In this document: piece by piece, positions 24,286 through 39,200 of the stretch
How positions within the stretch are numbered: the stretch's first letter is position 1
How the letters are laid out: every line of letters starts with the position of its first letter
Assembly: GCA_964036665.1 (NCBI GenBank)
Contig: OZ038530.1
Coordinates: 17,444,001 to 17,508,000 of the forward strand
DNA from: Gordius sp. MW1
Taxonomy: Eukaryota > Nematomorpha > Gordioida > Gordea > Gordiidae
Direction: 5' to 3'
Length of the DNA stretch: 64,000 nucleotides
The notes under the pieces: generated by a model
The model's input: only the letters and a program-made list of their open reading frames with translations
What the model was told of the DNA's origin: nothing
The model's database searches: none
Position numbers and translations under genes: made by a program

Positions 24286-27200
24286 ATGGTAAGGCGGTCT
24301 TATGTTTATAATTCCCGGATCAACCCGTTTAAAATTGAAATGATAAATGACCATGTGCGTCAAATTATGTTCAAAAAGGATTTGGCAACATTGGACGAGA
24401 GGACATATATGGCATGCTTAAGGAATATGCAAAAACTGGGCCTTACTCCTAAAGATGGTGTACCCCACAAACCACTTAATATCAAAGTTCCTGATCTCTC
24501 CGGCGATATTCAAAAACACTTCTTTAAAATAGCTAATGATCAAGCTATGCCTTATAAAAATATTTGTGAATCATTTAAATCAGTTTCTCTTCCATCTATA
24601 CCATCTCATTGGATTCTAAAACGTGATAATATATTGTAATCCTTTGTAAATGTTAGTATAGCTGGTTGGACTAGATATGAAAATAATGGTAACACTAGTG
24701 TGGAACATCCAGATGATAAGGCACTTATATTTGACGTAGAAGTTTGTTTAAATGATCCTGGAAATCTACCAACTTTAGCAACTGCTGTTTCCTCAAAATA
24801 TTGGTATTTATAGTTTAATCCAGCATTATGCATTTTTAGGTATTCTTGGTGCAATCCATCATTAACAAATAGAGGGTTTGCTTGGCAGTCACTGCCAATG
24901 GTGGATGATTTTATACCCTTAGAAAGTTCACACCCAAAACACAATGAAAGGCTAATTATAGGGCATAATGTTGGTTATGATAGATCTTGGATAAAAGAAC
25001 AATATTATATGAAAAGTAATGTAGTTATTATAAATAAAAATTTAAACTTGATTATAAATCCATAAAAATCTTATAAATTAGTATTTTATTTTGCCAAATT
25101 TTTTAAGTCTATAATTTGAAAAGGCCACAATTTTTTAAAATTTGATACTTTTATATAAATTTATAAAAATCTTACTTTTCAAATTTGAGGTTCATTTTAT
25201 AAATATTAATTATAAAATGTTTTTAGTTAAATTTTGGTTTTTACAAGTTAACAAGCAAAAACTTTTTATTTATCTAAGAAATTGGAACTAAATCCAACTT
25301 AACTGCACTATTTTAATAAATTTTCTTCAATAAACCTTATAATTTTAAGCTGGACTATTATTTCAAAGTGTCAAGTAAGATAAACACTCAAAATCAGTCC
25401 ACTTAAATCTATGTATAATATTTATTTAATGCTTGCATCGCAATGACATATTCATAGGTAAAAAATATAAAAGTTAATTTAGCCTAATATTATCACTAAT
25501 TTATTACCACATATATTTCTCTTTCAAGAATCCAAGTTACGTTTCATCGATACTATGTCCCTTCATTTGTCTTGTTCTGGCCTGACTCATTTACAACGAG
25601 CCTCTAAGATGGCCAAAGATCGTCTAGCCAATAAGGACAATAACGGTACCAGCACACCTCGGGGAGTTGAAGGGGAAGGGGAAACCGGAAGTTCCCTTCT
25701 TTCAGACTTTGGGGGTGAATGGGAAAATATTGGTTCGTTGAATAATCTCGCCGACATTCACGAACTTTACTGCAAACATACCCATAGCCCTTCCCATTCG
25801 ATGGAAAATTATTCTTTGCAAAAGAAGAGAATCAAAAACTCAAATAACTCCTCCGGTCATTTCATCGCATTTATTCATATAAATTGACATGCAATTTTTT
25901 GGCTCTCTTTTGGTTGTCCGTCCTGTCCTGTCCTGTCGACTTATAATTTTTCTTCAATTGCTTTGGAAACTTATGCTTCTGTATAAGACTTTTCTTCAAT
26001 TTTTCCGAACTCGCCTGAGCCCAAATTTCATTTTTATATTAAGGCCTCGACTGACCCCCCCCCTCCCTACTTTAAATTGTATAGCAAATATGCTAAGTTT
26101 ATATGGAATATGGAAGAGTTTAGTTGTATAAGAGTATATAATTTTATATTTAATCAATTGTTTAATTGCCATAATAGATTAAAATTCGCCAAAAAAGATA
26201 ATATTTATTTATTTATTGCAGATGATGGAGGTGAGGGTAAGGTAATTGATATATTCCTCAAAGGAAATTTGGAACAAGTTCGGTCAAATTTTCAGCGTTG
26301 CATGAAGTATTGTGCCTTAGATTGTTTCGCAACTCACGAAGTTTTTAAAGCCCTTATTCCCATGTTTTTCGAACGATTTCCCCACCCCGTCACGTTTGCC
26401 GGGATGTTAGAAATGGGTTGGTTTGTTTATTTTTACGTTTTACATGTTTTATTTTATTTCACAAAAAAAAATAGACTTAAATGAACTTAAAGCGCTCAAA
26501 ACTAATAATAAACTTATTATTGCAGTGTTAGTAAAATTTTGAACCTCCAAAAGAATGTTTTTTGAACACTATTTCTCCAACGAATCAACCACATAATTTA
26601 AGCAGCTCGTAATCCTTATTTAATAAAATTTTATTTTGGAAGGAAAACATTGAAATCGCTTTACTATAAAACGGCCCACGCCTTGCTTTAATGAAGACCT
26701 GGGAAAAGAATTAATTTCCTATTACATAATAAAATTGCTCCACTTTAAAGCTTTGTATCTAATTTTCGTTCTATTGTATTTATTTTATAATTTATCTGAT
26801 AATGCCTTTTAAAAAGACAAAGTATTATAATAATTTTAAATTATATTTATCGCCCTCGACTATGTACGATAGAAATTTGGTATAAAATAATAGATGTTGT
26901 TTAAAGAAAATTCAGTGATAGTATACAATACGTATGCCATCATTGAATTAAGGTGTTATTTTTTTATATAATGTAATGAATAACTCAGTTTACCCATGTA
27001 AATTAATAGCCTTATATATTATATTCATTATATTCCATGTAATGATTAAAAAACACATTAGTATGTTTCAATATCGCTTTTAAAGCGTATGTTGTTTTTG
27101 AGAAATAAGCTCTATGCGATCGTGATTTAAAGTTAATAATTTATGCTACCTGATCAAATATAGAAAAAATTTCATGGAATTCATCTCTGAAATAGTGTTT

Positions 27201-30200
27201 AAACAATTTGAACCAGACTTAAGCATTTTTAACTAGCCTAAAAAGAAATTTGTTAACGTTAATTATAAAATAAAAAAATACATTATTATAGGAACCACGT
27301 ATTTGCCCACGCGGAAGGCCGTTTGGGAACGCTACTTGACCAATAGCGAATCCACCTATCGTTCATTAGATCGCGAAACTCGGCTATCCCTAGTGCATTT
27401 GGCTAACGAAGCTTGTTCACTTTTGAACGGAGAAAAGTATATATATGGGGTCTGTGTGACCCCGAATTTGTTAAAAACGTGGCTTAATATGGAATTTTTG
27501 TAAATATATTTTATATGGAGTCCCTTATGTCATCGATAAGATAAATTACAACAATACTAGATAATTTCAATACGTCTTGAGGAGTTATATGTTGTTTTAA
27601 CCTCGAGGACTTCATTTTTTAATTGTTCATTCAACGAGGCAATAATATAATTGTTCGATTCTGTAGTTCATTGCTAGAATAATCGACAGAGTTTGGCTAT
27701 ACTTATTAATATCGTTGTGATAAAATTGATGATGCAGATTGTTAACAACTTTGTAGACTGAACGAATAAATTGTTGAAGTAACTAACGCTTAATTTCGTG
27801 CAGTGAATATTGTAAAAACGACTGACCTTCGGTTTTTATGATGAGTCGACCTCTAGGCTTAGGCGAAATTTGAAAAAGAGACCAGGAGCTTCCGTTAGTC
27901 TTAGTAAAACCAAAGGCCTATCAAACAAAGCCCAGCCGTTTTACAGCACTACAATATACCCAGGTAGGGTCTACTAGCTTAATATTATAATGTGTGATAT
28001 GTACATGGGCGTAGGCAGCAATGGAATTAGAGGGGGGGGACAAAAATGATTTAGGGGCTGGCAAAATGATCATTTTTTGAAATTTTAGCCATAATTTTAA
28101 AAAATTTAAACAAATTTTTGGATTTAGAGGGGGCCAGCAACCCCTCCCTGCCCCCCCCCTGGCTACGCCGATGGATATATTATGTCACTTAAATCAGTGT
28201 AAATGAGAAGGTTTACAACTTTTCCAATAACCACAGCCTTATTTAATACGATTTTTGAAAAGGTACAAGGAAGACCCATGGTTATGGGACTTGGATTGGA
28301 CTACGCAAAGCTTGAAGCTCAACAAAAGTAAAACGGGTTCTGGCAAGGGCAAAGCCGTCCTTAAAAATGTCAAGCCTAATGACGAGGGGGCAAAGCAACC
28401 TCAACCGAGCCGGGTGGACGGGTCCGGTACTATGGTTCGTATTTTGAGGAAAAAGGCCGAGAGACTTGATTCATTGCTCATAACGCTTGAAGGGGCGGGT
28501 ATTAACGCGAGCTTTGATAGCTTACTTGACGATGGAGTCGATAAAGATTTGGAAACTTCGGAACGCAGTTTGGTAGATGTCATACGATGGCCGGCTAATG
28601 AAAACGAACCCAAAAGGAGTAATAGCTTGTTGGAACACGCACTAGCTACTGCAGACAGAATTCCCAAAGTATGAATTTTACTGTATATTCCTTTGCTGCT
28701 ATTGTATGATTTTTAAGTTTTTGGAAAATATGTATTGTATATGTATTTGTTAATCAATATTTTTAATTAACTTGGTTGTATTTTGTGATGTGTGATGTTA
28801 AATAAAGATTGAGTTTATATTAAGCATACACACATGGGCCTAGCCAAGAAGGGGGGGGGGGGGGGTCAGGGGGGCAGCTCAACTATAAATTCACAAATTC
28901 GATGAAATATATTAAAATTATGGCTAAAATTTCAACAACAAAATCATTTTGCTCCTCCCCCCCCCTCCTTTGCTTCCAACGCTGGCTACGCCCATGCATA
29001 TACACATGTTAAAATATTTGAGTTTCAAATGCGATATTGATGAGATATTTTTAACCTTTTATTATGGAAATATTTTTTTCTTCACTTTTCTAGGGGAATC
29101 TAATATGTGGTGCTTTCTAGGACTATGTTTATATGTGTTATTTAGGATTTCCATTAACCGAATTAAAGAATACTATCTTAAATCTTATAAAACATTTAAT
29201 CCCTTTTTTCAATATTTACCATAGATTAAGCCTTTTCTGCCCGGTTACCCCGCTTGGTACAGAGAATTGTGCGTTAAACCGTCGACCCAGCCCGACCAAA
29301 ATCAATCTCATTCCTCCCCCACTTCGACCACATGTAAAGCCTTAAATACCAAGGGGTCGGGGTCTGGGCTAGAGACATTTCAAGATGGTTCCCAAAATGA
29401 GAGCGACCCTTGGAAACCGGGTCCCTTCCTGGTAAATTCCCAAGCACGCGTAGCCCCTAAACTCATGCGATTGACATGGGACGGATATCCACTTCACTTT
29501 CATCCCAAATACAAATGGGGATACCTCGTGCCCGGCAATCTGACTAACCTCGCGACCTCTCAGCCCCTTAACCCTTTGAGTAATATGGCATTTATAAGCG
29601 GTCTTGATTTCATAAGATTAAATTGTTTGAAATGTAAATAGAGTAATGACAAAATTGCTTTTAAGCAAATTCTATGAATGAAGTTTGCTGCTTTCTATCC
29701 ATTGGCATACATTGACTGCTCATGTCTTATGTTTCATATGGGAATATCTGTATCATTAAATACACCATTTTGAATTTGACAATCTCCCATATCTTTCTGA
29801 TACATAAATGTGAATTTTCCATCCTCACTATTAAATAAAATAAAAGTTAAATTACTATTTAATAAAATGCAGATGGCACTAAAATCATAGTATTTTCTTA
29901 TGACATGGATGATATACTGTTTTTTTATAATATTTTTTTCGTTACGTTTTAAAAACAGTTTAATTAACCAAAACCCTATTATCTATATATATAACCTTTT
30001 TTTATTTGTGCACATTTTAAACTGGCGGAAAAACGTTACACTTATTTAACGTTGATAAGCAGTGCAGTGTATCTTGTCATAAGATCAGCCAGGGGGCCGC
30101 CCCCCCCCCCCACCCAAATGACAAAAAAAAATTTTGTTCAATGCAAAAACCCTTAATAATTCAAAAATTTTATGTTTTGCCCCCCCCCCCCCAATTGAAC

Positions 30201-33200
30201 TTTTAAAAGTTTACCCCCCCCCCCCCCAAATCCAAAATCTGGCTACGCCCATGTATCTAGTCTATGTTTCTATCATGCCATTATAGTTCGGGCTGGTGTT
30301 ATTTAGGACAGAATTTCATAATTCTCCCGGGTGATTATATTAAGGTTATCTGCCTAATGGGCAAGTTTTTGAAGTGTTGACATAGCTTTTTTTAGAAACT
30401 TGGAAATCGTATCTAATCCAAGTGTGGGTGCAATTGATTTATATAAAAAAAAACTTGCTTTAAATATATGTAATATTTTTATTGCATAGGCCAAAATGAG
30501 TATCTGGCATAGGTTTTTTGAAAAAAGAGAAGTTTTACGTAGCATTATAAACTATTTGCTTTTAAAAGCTGCATTTCCACGAAATGAAGAGCATTTTAAG
30601 CTATTAATTGCCATTAAATTTAATCTTTTTAACTCACACCCGTCTCTAAACGATAATTTTTGCATAGGAAATTGTTTTCCAATTTCCCCACAACGAAAAG
30701 TAATTTTCAAAGATTTTGTGTTACAGATGGCGTCAACCAAGGGGACCATCAACCGACATTTCCACTAAAACACCTCCCTAGCTACGCTAACCTCAAGCGA
30801 CCACCGAACTTTTTAACCCCACCTACCGGTCCGGATGGAGGTAGTAGACCGTGTGAAGAAAGCATGTCTCAAGATCAGATGCAAGCCCTGTGGACGGGGC
30901 TCATGGAAACTTCTTACGAAGGCAACATCGACCAAACCAATGCCAAATTCACTAAATTCCTCCAAAAATGCCGGGCTGATGAAAAGAAACGAGATGGTGG
31001 CAGCAATGAGAACTCCTCGAAATCCTTTGTTCTCGATACGGGAGAAGGTTGTACCGATGTGCCAGGTTGTTGGTTCTATCCTCTACCCCACAAACAAGGA
31101 CCAAGCCATAGGGTAACTTTTACGAGCTGAAATGAAATTTCTTCGGCCCGAGCCCGGCACGACACTTTTTATTTAATGTTGCCCGACCCGAGCCCCGGCC
31201 CGCCCAGAGCCCGAATGCGGCGCGACTTTTTTAAAGTGTAAATTTATGAAAATTTATATTAAGTCAGTATACCCACCCGCACCTTTCATTTAAAATAAAA
31301 ATATTTTGTCTCCTCTAAATGGCCTACTCATCGAAGGAATTAGTAAAACGTTTTAAATTATTTTTTCAACTGGATTTTGCCGGGCCTCTGGTTGGGTCGA
31401 CCCATCAGGCCCGATTAATTTTTAATTTTTGGCTCGAGCCCCCGGCCCGACTCGGGCGGTCCGTGCAGGGCTCTATGCGCGTTTTGAAATATAAACAGCT
31501 TAGTGTAATATGGAATTATATTTAAATTTGGATGGGAGATTTGATTCTTTCGCTTCTCCCTGGATTGTCCCATATTAGGTCGTCATAACTTTTGAATATT
31601 TTTTTAGTAATATTTGTTTTTCTCCATATTTATTTCGTATAATTTTAGCGATAAGACGAATATTAGGCACAGCAGGCGATTTGGTTTCTTACGCCTGCTT
31701 TATAAAACCTTATTTTGTTCTATTATAACACCTAACCTACCACGCGCAGGCAAATGAACTTTTGTGATATGTGACTTTATAATCGACCTCACATCATTGT
31801 CAAAACAATATAGATTCACGTCTAACATAATTCCCCGGCTAATATAATTGTTCTTTGTTTGTTTAAGCAAAAAAGTAGAAATCTTGGAAACATCGATTTA
31901 GTGATAAAATTAAAAATATATGAAGATCGTTTGAAATCGGGAGCTATATTACATAAATTTATTGGAGCGTACTAAGGATGTTACTTTAAGTTTAGGCAGG
32001 GAACACTATGAGAGTCAATATCAAGATTATATTGAATTCAATTAAAGAAATGAAAAATAATCTTACTTAGGTTATTACATATATCCAGATTCATTGATTT
32101 TGAAAAAAAGTTTACATGCTAGAGATATTATATATTACGTTAGCAAAAAATGTGTTGAAGATGAAGCATAACAAATGGCCTGCAATTTAATGTAAATATC
32201 TCAGAGAGGGCCCTTGCAGATCTTTTTAGTATCTTAGGTTCAGTCGGAATTGAAGTTTGAATTTTTTATAATGATCAACTTTTCAAGCTGTGTTCACCCT
32301 ATATTTTAACATTTATAAATGTAACCTCATGTAGTGAGGGGAAAAACCTAGGTTTTGGTAGCCTAACCTTATAGCATAGGTTAGGTTTTTTAAAAACCTC
32401 TAAGGTCTTATTGACGCGCTAACCTATAAGATAGGCATTAGCCATGTATAAAATTTATTTGTATAATGGAGGGGTTAATAGCCTAGCCTTTAGCACATCT
32501 TACTAACGATATGTTATTAATAATAATTGAACGATGAAAAAAAATATTTTCCTAGGTGGGTAATCCGCTCTCCAAAGATTTCGTGCCTCGTATAGACGAC
32601 GGCACTCTGAGCGCTTGCTCGGGGGTCAGGGCGGACAAAGTCCTCACCAACAGCAAACTCATCTCGTACTGGAAAAATTCTCGACTTCGTATACGCTCTC
32701 AATTGGTCGTTTACCGTCGTTCAGCTGATGGCAAAGACGATCAGCTGTTGGGTGCCATTTTGCCCCGGGTCGTAGTGTGCGGGACCGTGTCCCGACGCGC
32801 CGTAGAACCGACTTGGTTAACCGCGAGTAACGCCCGCGTAAGAATATTTATACGCGACCGGTTTGCACCTTAAATTTTTGTTTGGGTTTTTTTATCGATT
32901 GAAATTAATATGATTTTTATAGTGGATAGCTTTTTTATTGAGGTAATATTATTTAAAAATGAATTTTAATAAACATTGTGCTAATCGCCGTGCTTCAATT
33001 CTTCAGGAGTTTCATTAGCCTATCTCAATGCCTTTATTCTTATTTAGACTTTGTTTAAATTTATCTTATAAGTGATTATTCGCGAAATTAAGGGATCGAT
33101 GTATAAGTGCCTGGCGCCGAAATGCTTCATTAATTTCGCAATATTATAGGTCACAAGCGAGACATTCGATATGCTTTCAATAGTTTATAATAAACAAATC

Positions 33201-36200
33201 TTGATTCTGAGTGACAATTAAAATGTTTCACCTTTCATATTTTAAAGAAGTGAAATACAAGATTACATCTAAATCCTGCACGAGTCGCTAGATGCCAGGC
33301 CCTAGCTCAGCCCGACCCATGGTCTATGTAATAATTTTGTAGGCCTCTACTCGCAGGATATAGCATTCGTGATATTAAAAATTATTTCAGAAGCCAACTT
33401 ATGCGAAAGCTAAATAAAAGTCTTTAAAGAATCATAAGTTTCCATAGAAATTATCAAAAAGCTAAGTTGGACAAAACACGACAGGACAACGAAAAGCGAG
33501 CCCATAAATTGCATAGCAATTAACAATTAAATTTTTTGCTATGGGAATAGGAGGATAGATTGGGGAGCGAGTTAAAGGCCATGATTCAAGCCCCTCCCGG
33601 CTACAATTTTGTTGGGGCTGACGTCGATTCTCAAGAACTTTGGATAGCAGCCTTGCTCGGCGATTCTAACTCTGCTAAGGTGCACGGTTGCACCGCCTTT
33701 GGTTGGATGACTCTACAAGGTTATTACTTTTAGCTCCCCCCCCCCTTTATATTTGAAAGTGGTTTCAATTGTAATAAGAGACATTTGGATAATTTCTATG
33801 AAAAGTTATATTGTTTTTGAAATTAGTAAAAGGACTTGAATACTTTCGGGAAAAGTTCTAATAAAGCATTTGATAAAACGATGGAATTTGTGAAAGAATT
33901 TTTCTAATCGATATTTTACTCCTCTAGGAGCTCATTTAAAGTATATTTCAGTTTAAAATTTTCTTCGTAATTAATTCTATCTATGCGGATGAAAGGTTGA
34001 TAGATAAAATTATTAAATTTAGGCTAAAATTGTTTAGAATCTTTTTGTATTGTATTAGTAAAATAGGGTTTACGATTCCAGTTTAAGTATGTGAAGAATG
34101 TAGCCGCTTTAATACCAGTGGTAACCGCTAATCAATTAATACTAACTCTAATTTATATGCCATCTCCTGCAATTTTTAAATTAGTGACTAATTTGGCTAA
34201 ATTTATCCATAACTTTTTTAGCATTTCGCTACTTGAGAATTGGAGTGCTCTTTCTGCACAAAACTCCGAATTGAGATAATTAAGTTCAAAGTTTGTATTG
34301 CTATAAAATCTAAAACGGTGTACACTTAACGTTGATTAGCAGTCTATACCTAATCTATGGTTGTATTTTGCAGGGAATAAGCAGGATAAGACGGATATGC
34401 ATAGCAAAACGGCATCGCTCATAGGAACGACTAGAGATCAGGGGAAAGTTTTAAATTATGCTCGAATCTATGGGGCAGGGCAAAAATTTGCCACTCGCAT
34501 CCTCATGCAGTTCAACCACAGACTATCTCGCGCCGAAGCCTCTAAAAAGGCCAAGGATATGTTTTTAGCCACCAAAGGTTAACATGTGTTTTTTGTAATA
34601 CGGTTTTTATTATATTCATAGTCCTTTATTGCCGTGACGATAAATAGCTTTAAATAATTTAATTATTGTTATAAATAATAATTTAAAATAAACTTTTATA
34701 TTTATATTTCATTATTCGCTTCGTATTAGGCGCCTTCGTAATGTGGCTTTTATTTAATTTTTAAGAAAATACATCTGTACTTTTTTTGCGGAGTTCTATT
34801 AGTTGGAAAGATAAACTCGACTGCTATTACGCTAAACTTTATAATGTATTTTTCTATGTGTGAGCCATTACCCTTTGTTGCATATAGGATTTTTTGTACA
34901 TAAATACTTATTTTACCTTGAAGAAGATATTTTGCAAAAGTGATTTTACTTAAAAATTTTTACAAAAAGTTATTTGATTGACTAAGATGAAGAGAACTTT
35001 TCAGAAAGGCAATATATTAGTGTAGTAAAAACGGCTGGGTTTTGTTTGGTCGACCTTTGGCTTTAGTCGACTAATCGTAAACAGACCAAACCTTTTTAGT
35101 CGCATAAACAGACTTAAGGTTATTTGGTCACACCCTTGGTTTGTATATCTTAAGTCTACTAAAACCAAAGTCGACTTAACAAAACCCAGCCGTTTTTACA
35201 ACACTACAATATAGACAACGTTCAGGATGTTTGTTTGATTGCCTTAATAAATCGGGCAGGTCGGAAGGTGGATAAGAAGGGTGATGATGGAAGTGTTAAA
35301 AAAGTATGGTACGGTGGCTCGGAATCACATATGTTCAATGAACTAGAAGCAATAGCCACACACCCAGCCCCAGCTACTCCCTTTTTAGGCTGTCGCATTT
35401 GCAGAACGTTAGAACCACGAAATGTTGACACTAACTTTATGACGTCGCGTACCAATTGGGTCGTCCAAAGTTCTGCCGTCGATTTTTTGCACCTCATGTT
35501 GGTAAAGTTAAACTACTAATACATAAGAGAATGAAGCGCCTAAGATTTAGCATATATTGCTTTCTTATGTTTTGGGTATTATTTTCTTTAGTATTTCAAA
35601 AAATTAGAAGTTTTCTTTTGATATAATTTGCGCTAGTTTAATTTTGAAAATCTCGGAAATGGCATGGCTGTAGAATTTTGTAAATGTTGCCCTGGGTTTA
35701 GCTGAATAATGCCAAAATTTGTTATATGCTTGTCTTAATATCTATAAATATATTTAAATTTGACTACGCCCATGAATCTATAGTAATAACGTCCAAAAAA
35801 TGGTATTTCTTTCTATGTTGCAAAAAACGGCTGGGTTTTGTTTGGTTCCCCTTTGGTTTTAGTCGACCAAACACAAACAGAATAAAGATTTTTGGTCTGT
35901 TTTTCCTAGTCGCATAAACAGACCAAAGGCTTTTGGTCAAACCTTTGGTTCATGTTTAGTCGACTAAAATCAACGTCGACCAAACACAACCCAGCCGTTT
36001 TTACAACACTAACACATGTCATTTTAGCCGTTTAGTCATCACCTGTATTATTCCTTGTTTTTGTATATAAAAAGTATTTATTTATTTTAGTTTTATTATG
36101 TCTGTCTGTCTGTCTAGGTTTGTATGAAATGGTTATTCGACAAATACGAAATCAAGGGTCGTTACTGCATTAGCATCCACGACGAAGTGAGGTACATAGT

Positions 36201-39200
36201 GGCCCAGGAAGATAGGTACCGGGCAGCTCTGGCCCTGCAAATTACAAACCTCATGACCCGTAGCTTCTTCTCCTACCAACTTGGAATGTATGACCTTCCT
36301 TTGGTATGTGTGGCTAAATTTAATTTAGTATAAACACTTCAGAGTGTTATTGGTGATTAATTAAAAATTAAACTCGGGCCTTCGGCCCTCGTGGGAAGGG
36401 AAGAGGGGAAGGGAAGGGGGGACGACTCATCTGTACTTCGTATAAATGTATCATATTTGCTATGCAATTTATGGGCGAGAAAGGTGGGAAGGGGCGAGAA
36501 TGCCTATAGGGGGGTATTAAATGCCTAATGATTAATTAATTATTTATACAAATTTTCCATTATAGGCAAAATGATATAGGCAAAATGTAATATAGGCAAG
36601 GGTTAGGGTTAGATTTAGTGTTTGCATCTAGTTGCGTATTACATTAGTTTTTATTGATTATGGGTCTAACAAACATTATATTATAAAACAACACAATGTT
36701 AAGAATTTGCAGAATTGTTGGGAGAAATGTTTTGTTGAATTTGAACAATTTTTAATTAAAAAAATCAAAAATTTGGCCAATGGTTACTTTTTCTCTATTG
36801 GTCAGTACCAACAGATACTCTATAAGTCAATGATAGCCAAAAAAATGGAAAAAAAAATTTTGATGCTCACTTTCGCCAATGGTCATTTTTTTCCATTGGT
36901 CAGCAGCCAGGACACGGTAAAAGTGGATATAAATTCATAAGAGTAAAAAAAAACGAAAAAAAATTTTCAAATCACATTTTGGCCAATGGTCATTTTTTCC
37001 ATTGGTCAGCAGCCAGGACACGGTAAAAGTGGATATAAATTCATAATAGTCAAAAAAAACGAAAAAAAAGTTTTCGAATCACATTTTGGCCAATGGTCAT
37101 TTTATTCCATTGGTCAGCAGCCAGCGAACGGCCAAAAAGTGATAATAGCAATGGTAGGAACAGGAACAATCATAATAGTCAAAAAAAAAACGAAAAAAAT
37201 ATTTTCGATTCACATTTTGGCCAATGGTCATTTTTTCCATCGGTCAGGAGCCAGCGGACGGCCAGTCATAATAGCAATGGTAGTAACAGGAACAATCATA
37301 ATAGTCAAAAAAAACGAAAAAATAAACTCGGATTCACATTTTGGCCAATGGTCATTTTTTTCAGTGGTCAGCAGCCAACGGACGGCCAAAAAGTCTTATT
37401 ATCAATGATAGTAACAAGAACAATCATAAGAGTCAAAAAAACACGGGATTCTAACCCAAAAACTAGTTAAATTGCATAGCAATTAAAAGTAAACAACTTT
37501 TATTTATGTTTATTATATAACATTGGTCAGCAGCCAGCGGACGGCCAAAAAGTCATAATAGCAATGGTAGAAACAGAAACAATCATAATAGTCAAAAAGA
37601 AACGAAAAAAATAATTTCGATTCACATTTTGGCCAATGGTCATTTTTTTCATTGGTCAGCAGCCAGCGGACGGCCAAAAATTCATCAATGATAGTAACAA
37701 GAACAATCATAAGAGTCAAAAAAACTCCGGGCTTCTAACCCCAAAACTAGTTAAATTGCATAGCAATTAAAAAGTAAGCAACTTTTATTTATGTTTATTA
37801 TATAACTAGTTAAATTGATAGCATTAAAAGTAAACAACTTTTATCTATGTTTATTATATAATAGATAATTTAACAAATCTTATATATAACACACCGAGGG
37901 AGATAGAGATGAGGGGTGGGGCACCTCTTATGCATTAATTTAAAAAATAACACAGCGAGGGAGATAGAGATGAGGGGTGGGGCACCTCTTTCTCATGCAT
38001 TAATTTAAAAAATCGATAACCTAATATACCCAATGCAAATAGATAGGGAGGGTAACGGACAACGGACGGACAACCAAAAAACGAGCCCATAAATTGCATA
38101 GCAATTAATTTAAAGAATAACAAATCTTTTGCTCTTTTCATATTAATTATGCTACTTGTCAGTAGTGTTGTGAAAACGGCTGGATTTTGTTTGATCAACC
38201 TTTGGTTTTACCAATACTAATCGTCGCTTCTGGTAGGGGCGTGGGGCCTAGTTAGTATAGGCTTTGGACAGGAGCTCGCTGTTTCGAATCCCGCTTTCAG
38301 CACTTTACTTCAAAAAGATGTAAAATATATCACACATCGTCAACACGGCTGTCAGGCCAGGATAGCCGAGCGTCACCCCTCATCTAAATTTTTTTTTACA
38401 ACAAAACAAACAGCTATTGGAAATTTTTTAATGGTCGCTTCTGGTATATTTCGATTAAGCCAAGGGGTTGTAGCGACATAAACATGGAGAATGTAACAAG
38501 TCGACGAAAGACAGATGTTTGGATTATCTCCTGACATTTGGATTGCATCATTTTTCATCATCACACTTCGCTAAAAATCGCTATTATTAATCTAAAAATG
38601 TAAATAAAATATCGCGAATCTTAAACACATATCATCCTATCTTTTCTTTGAGATTATCACTTCTTTCGCATATATTTCTGTATTTGTAGTTTAATCGTCG
38701 AAATAAAATATAGTAGTATACAAAATACAACATTGGTGACCGTTCAACGTGATATGGATACACAATCGTCTGACAATTCAACTCTCTACATTGAAACAGC
38801 ATCCAACACTCCCACCACGGCAAACACATCATCAGTATACATCAAGCTACCTACATTTCACCTCAGAAACATCCAAATCTGGATAGCTCAGGTCGACGCA
38901 ATATTTTCCACTAGGAGAATCACATCACAAAGAGTCAAGTATGCTTATCTTTTAGAATCTCTCCCGGTTGAGATAGCCGAAGAAGTGGCCGACCTTATAC
39001 TACTTAACATCCCAGATGAAGACCCTTATGATGTGTTAAAGCAAGCCTTAGTCAAAAGAATGGGTGAGAGTGAAGCAAAAAGAATGGACAAGCTGTTCAA
39101 GGACATATATTTGGGAGACAAAACACCATCCCAATTACTTAGGCATCTGAAGAGTCTTGTCGGGGAACAGCAAATGAGTGATAAAATTCTAAAAACCCTT

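Noticed and set aside
30470-30489. A 20-bp GT-AG intron in POLG exon 9
   Set aside because: It would put the following reading into a stop within a few codons, and 20 bp is too short to be credible.
36632-37470. ORFs of 102-140 codons across the CCAATGG satellite
   Set aside because: They repeat with the satellite unit and shift frame with it; the repeat, not a protein, explains them.
36773-37720. CRISPR-like array
   Set aside because: Units are degenerate, lack unique spacers of constant length, and the sequence is a eukaryotic intron.
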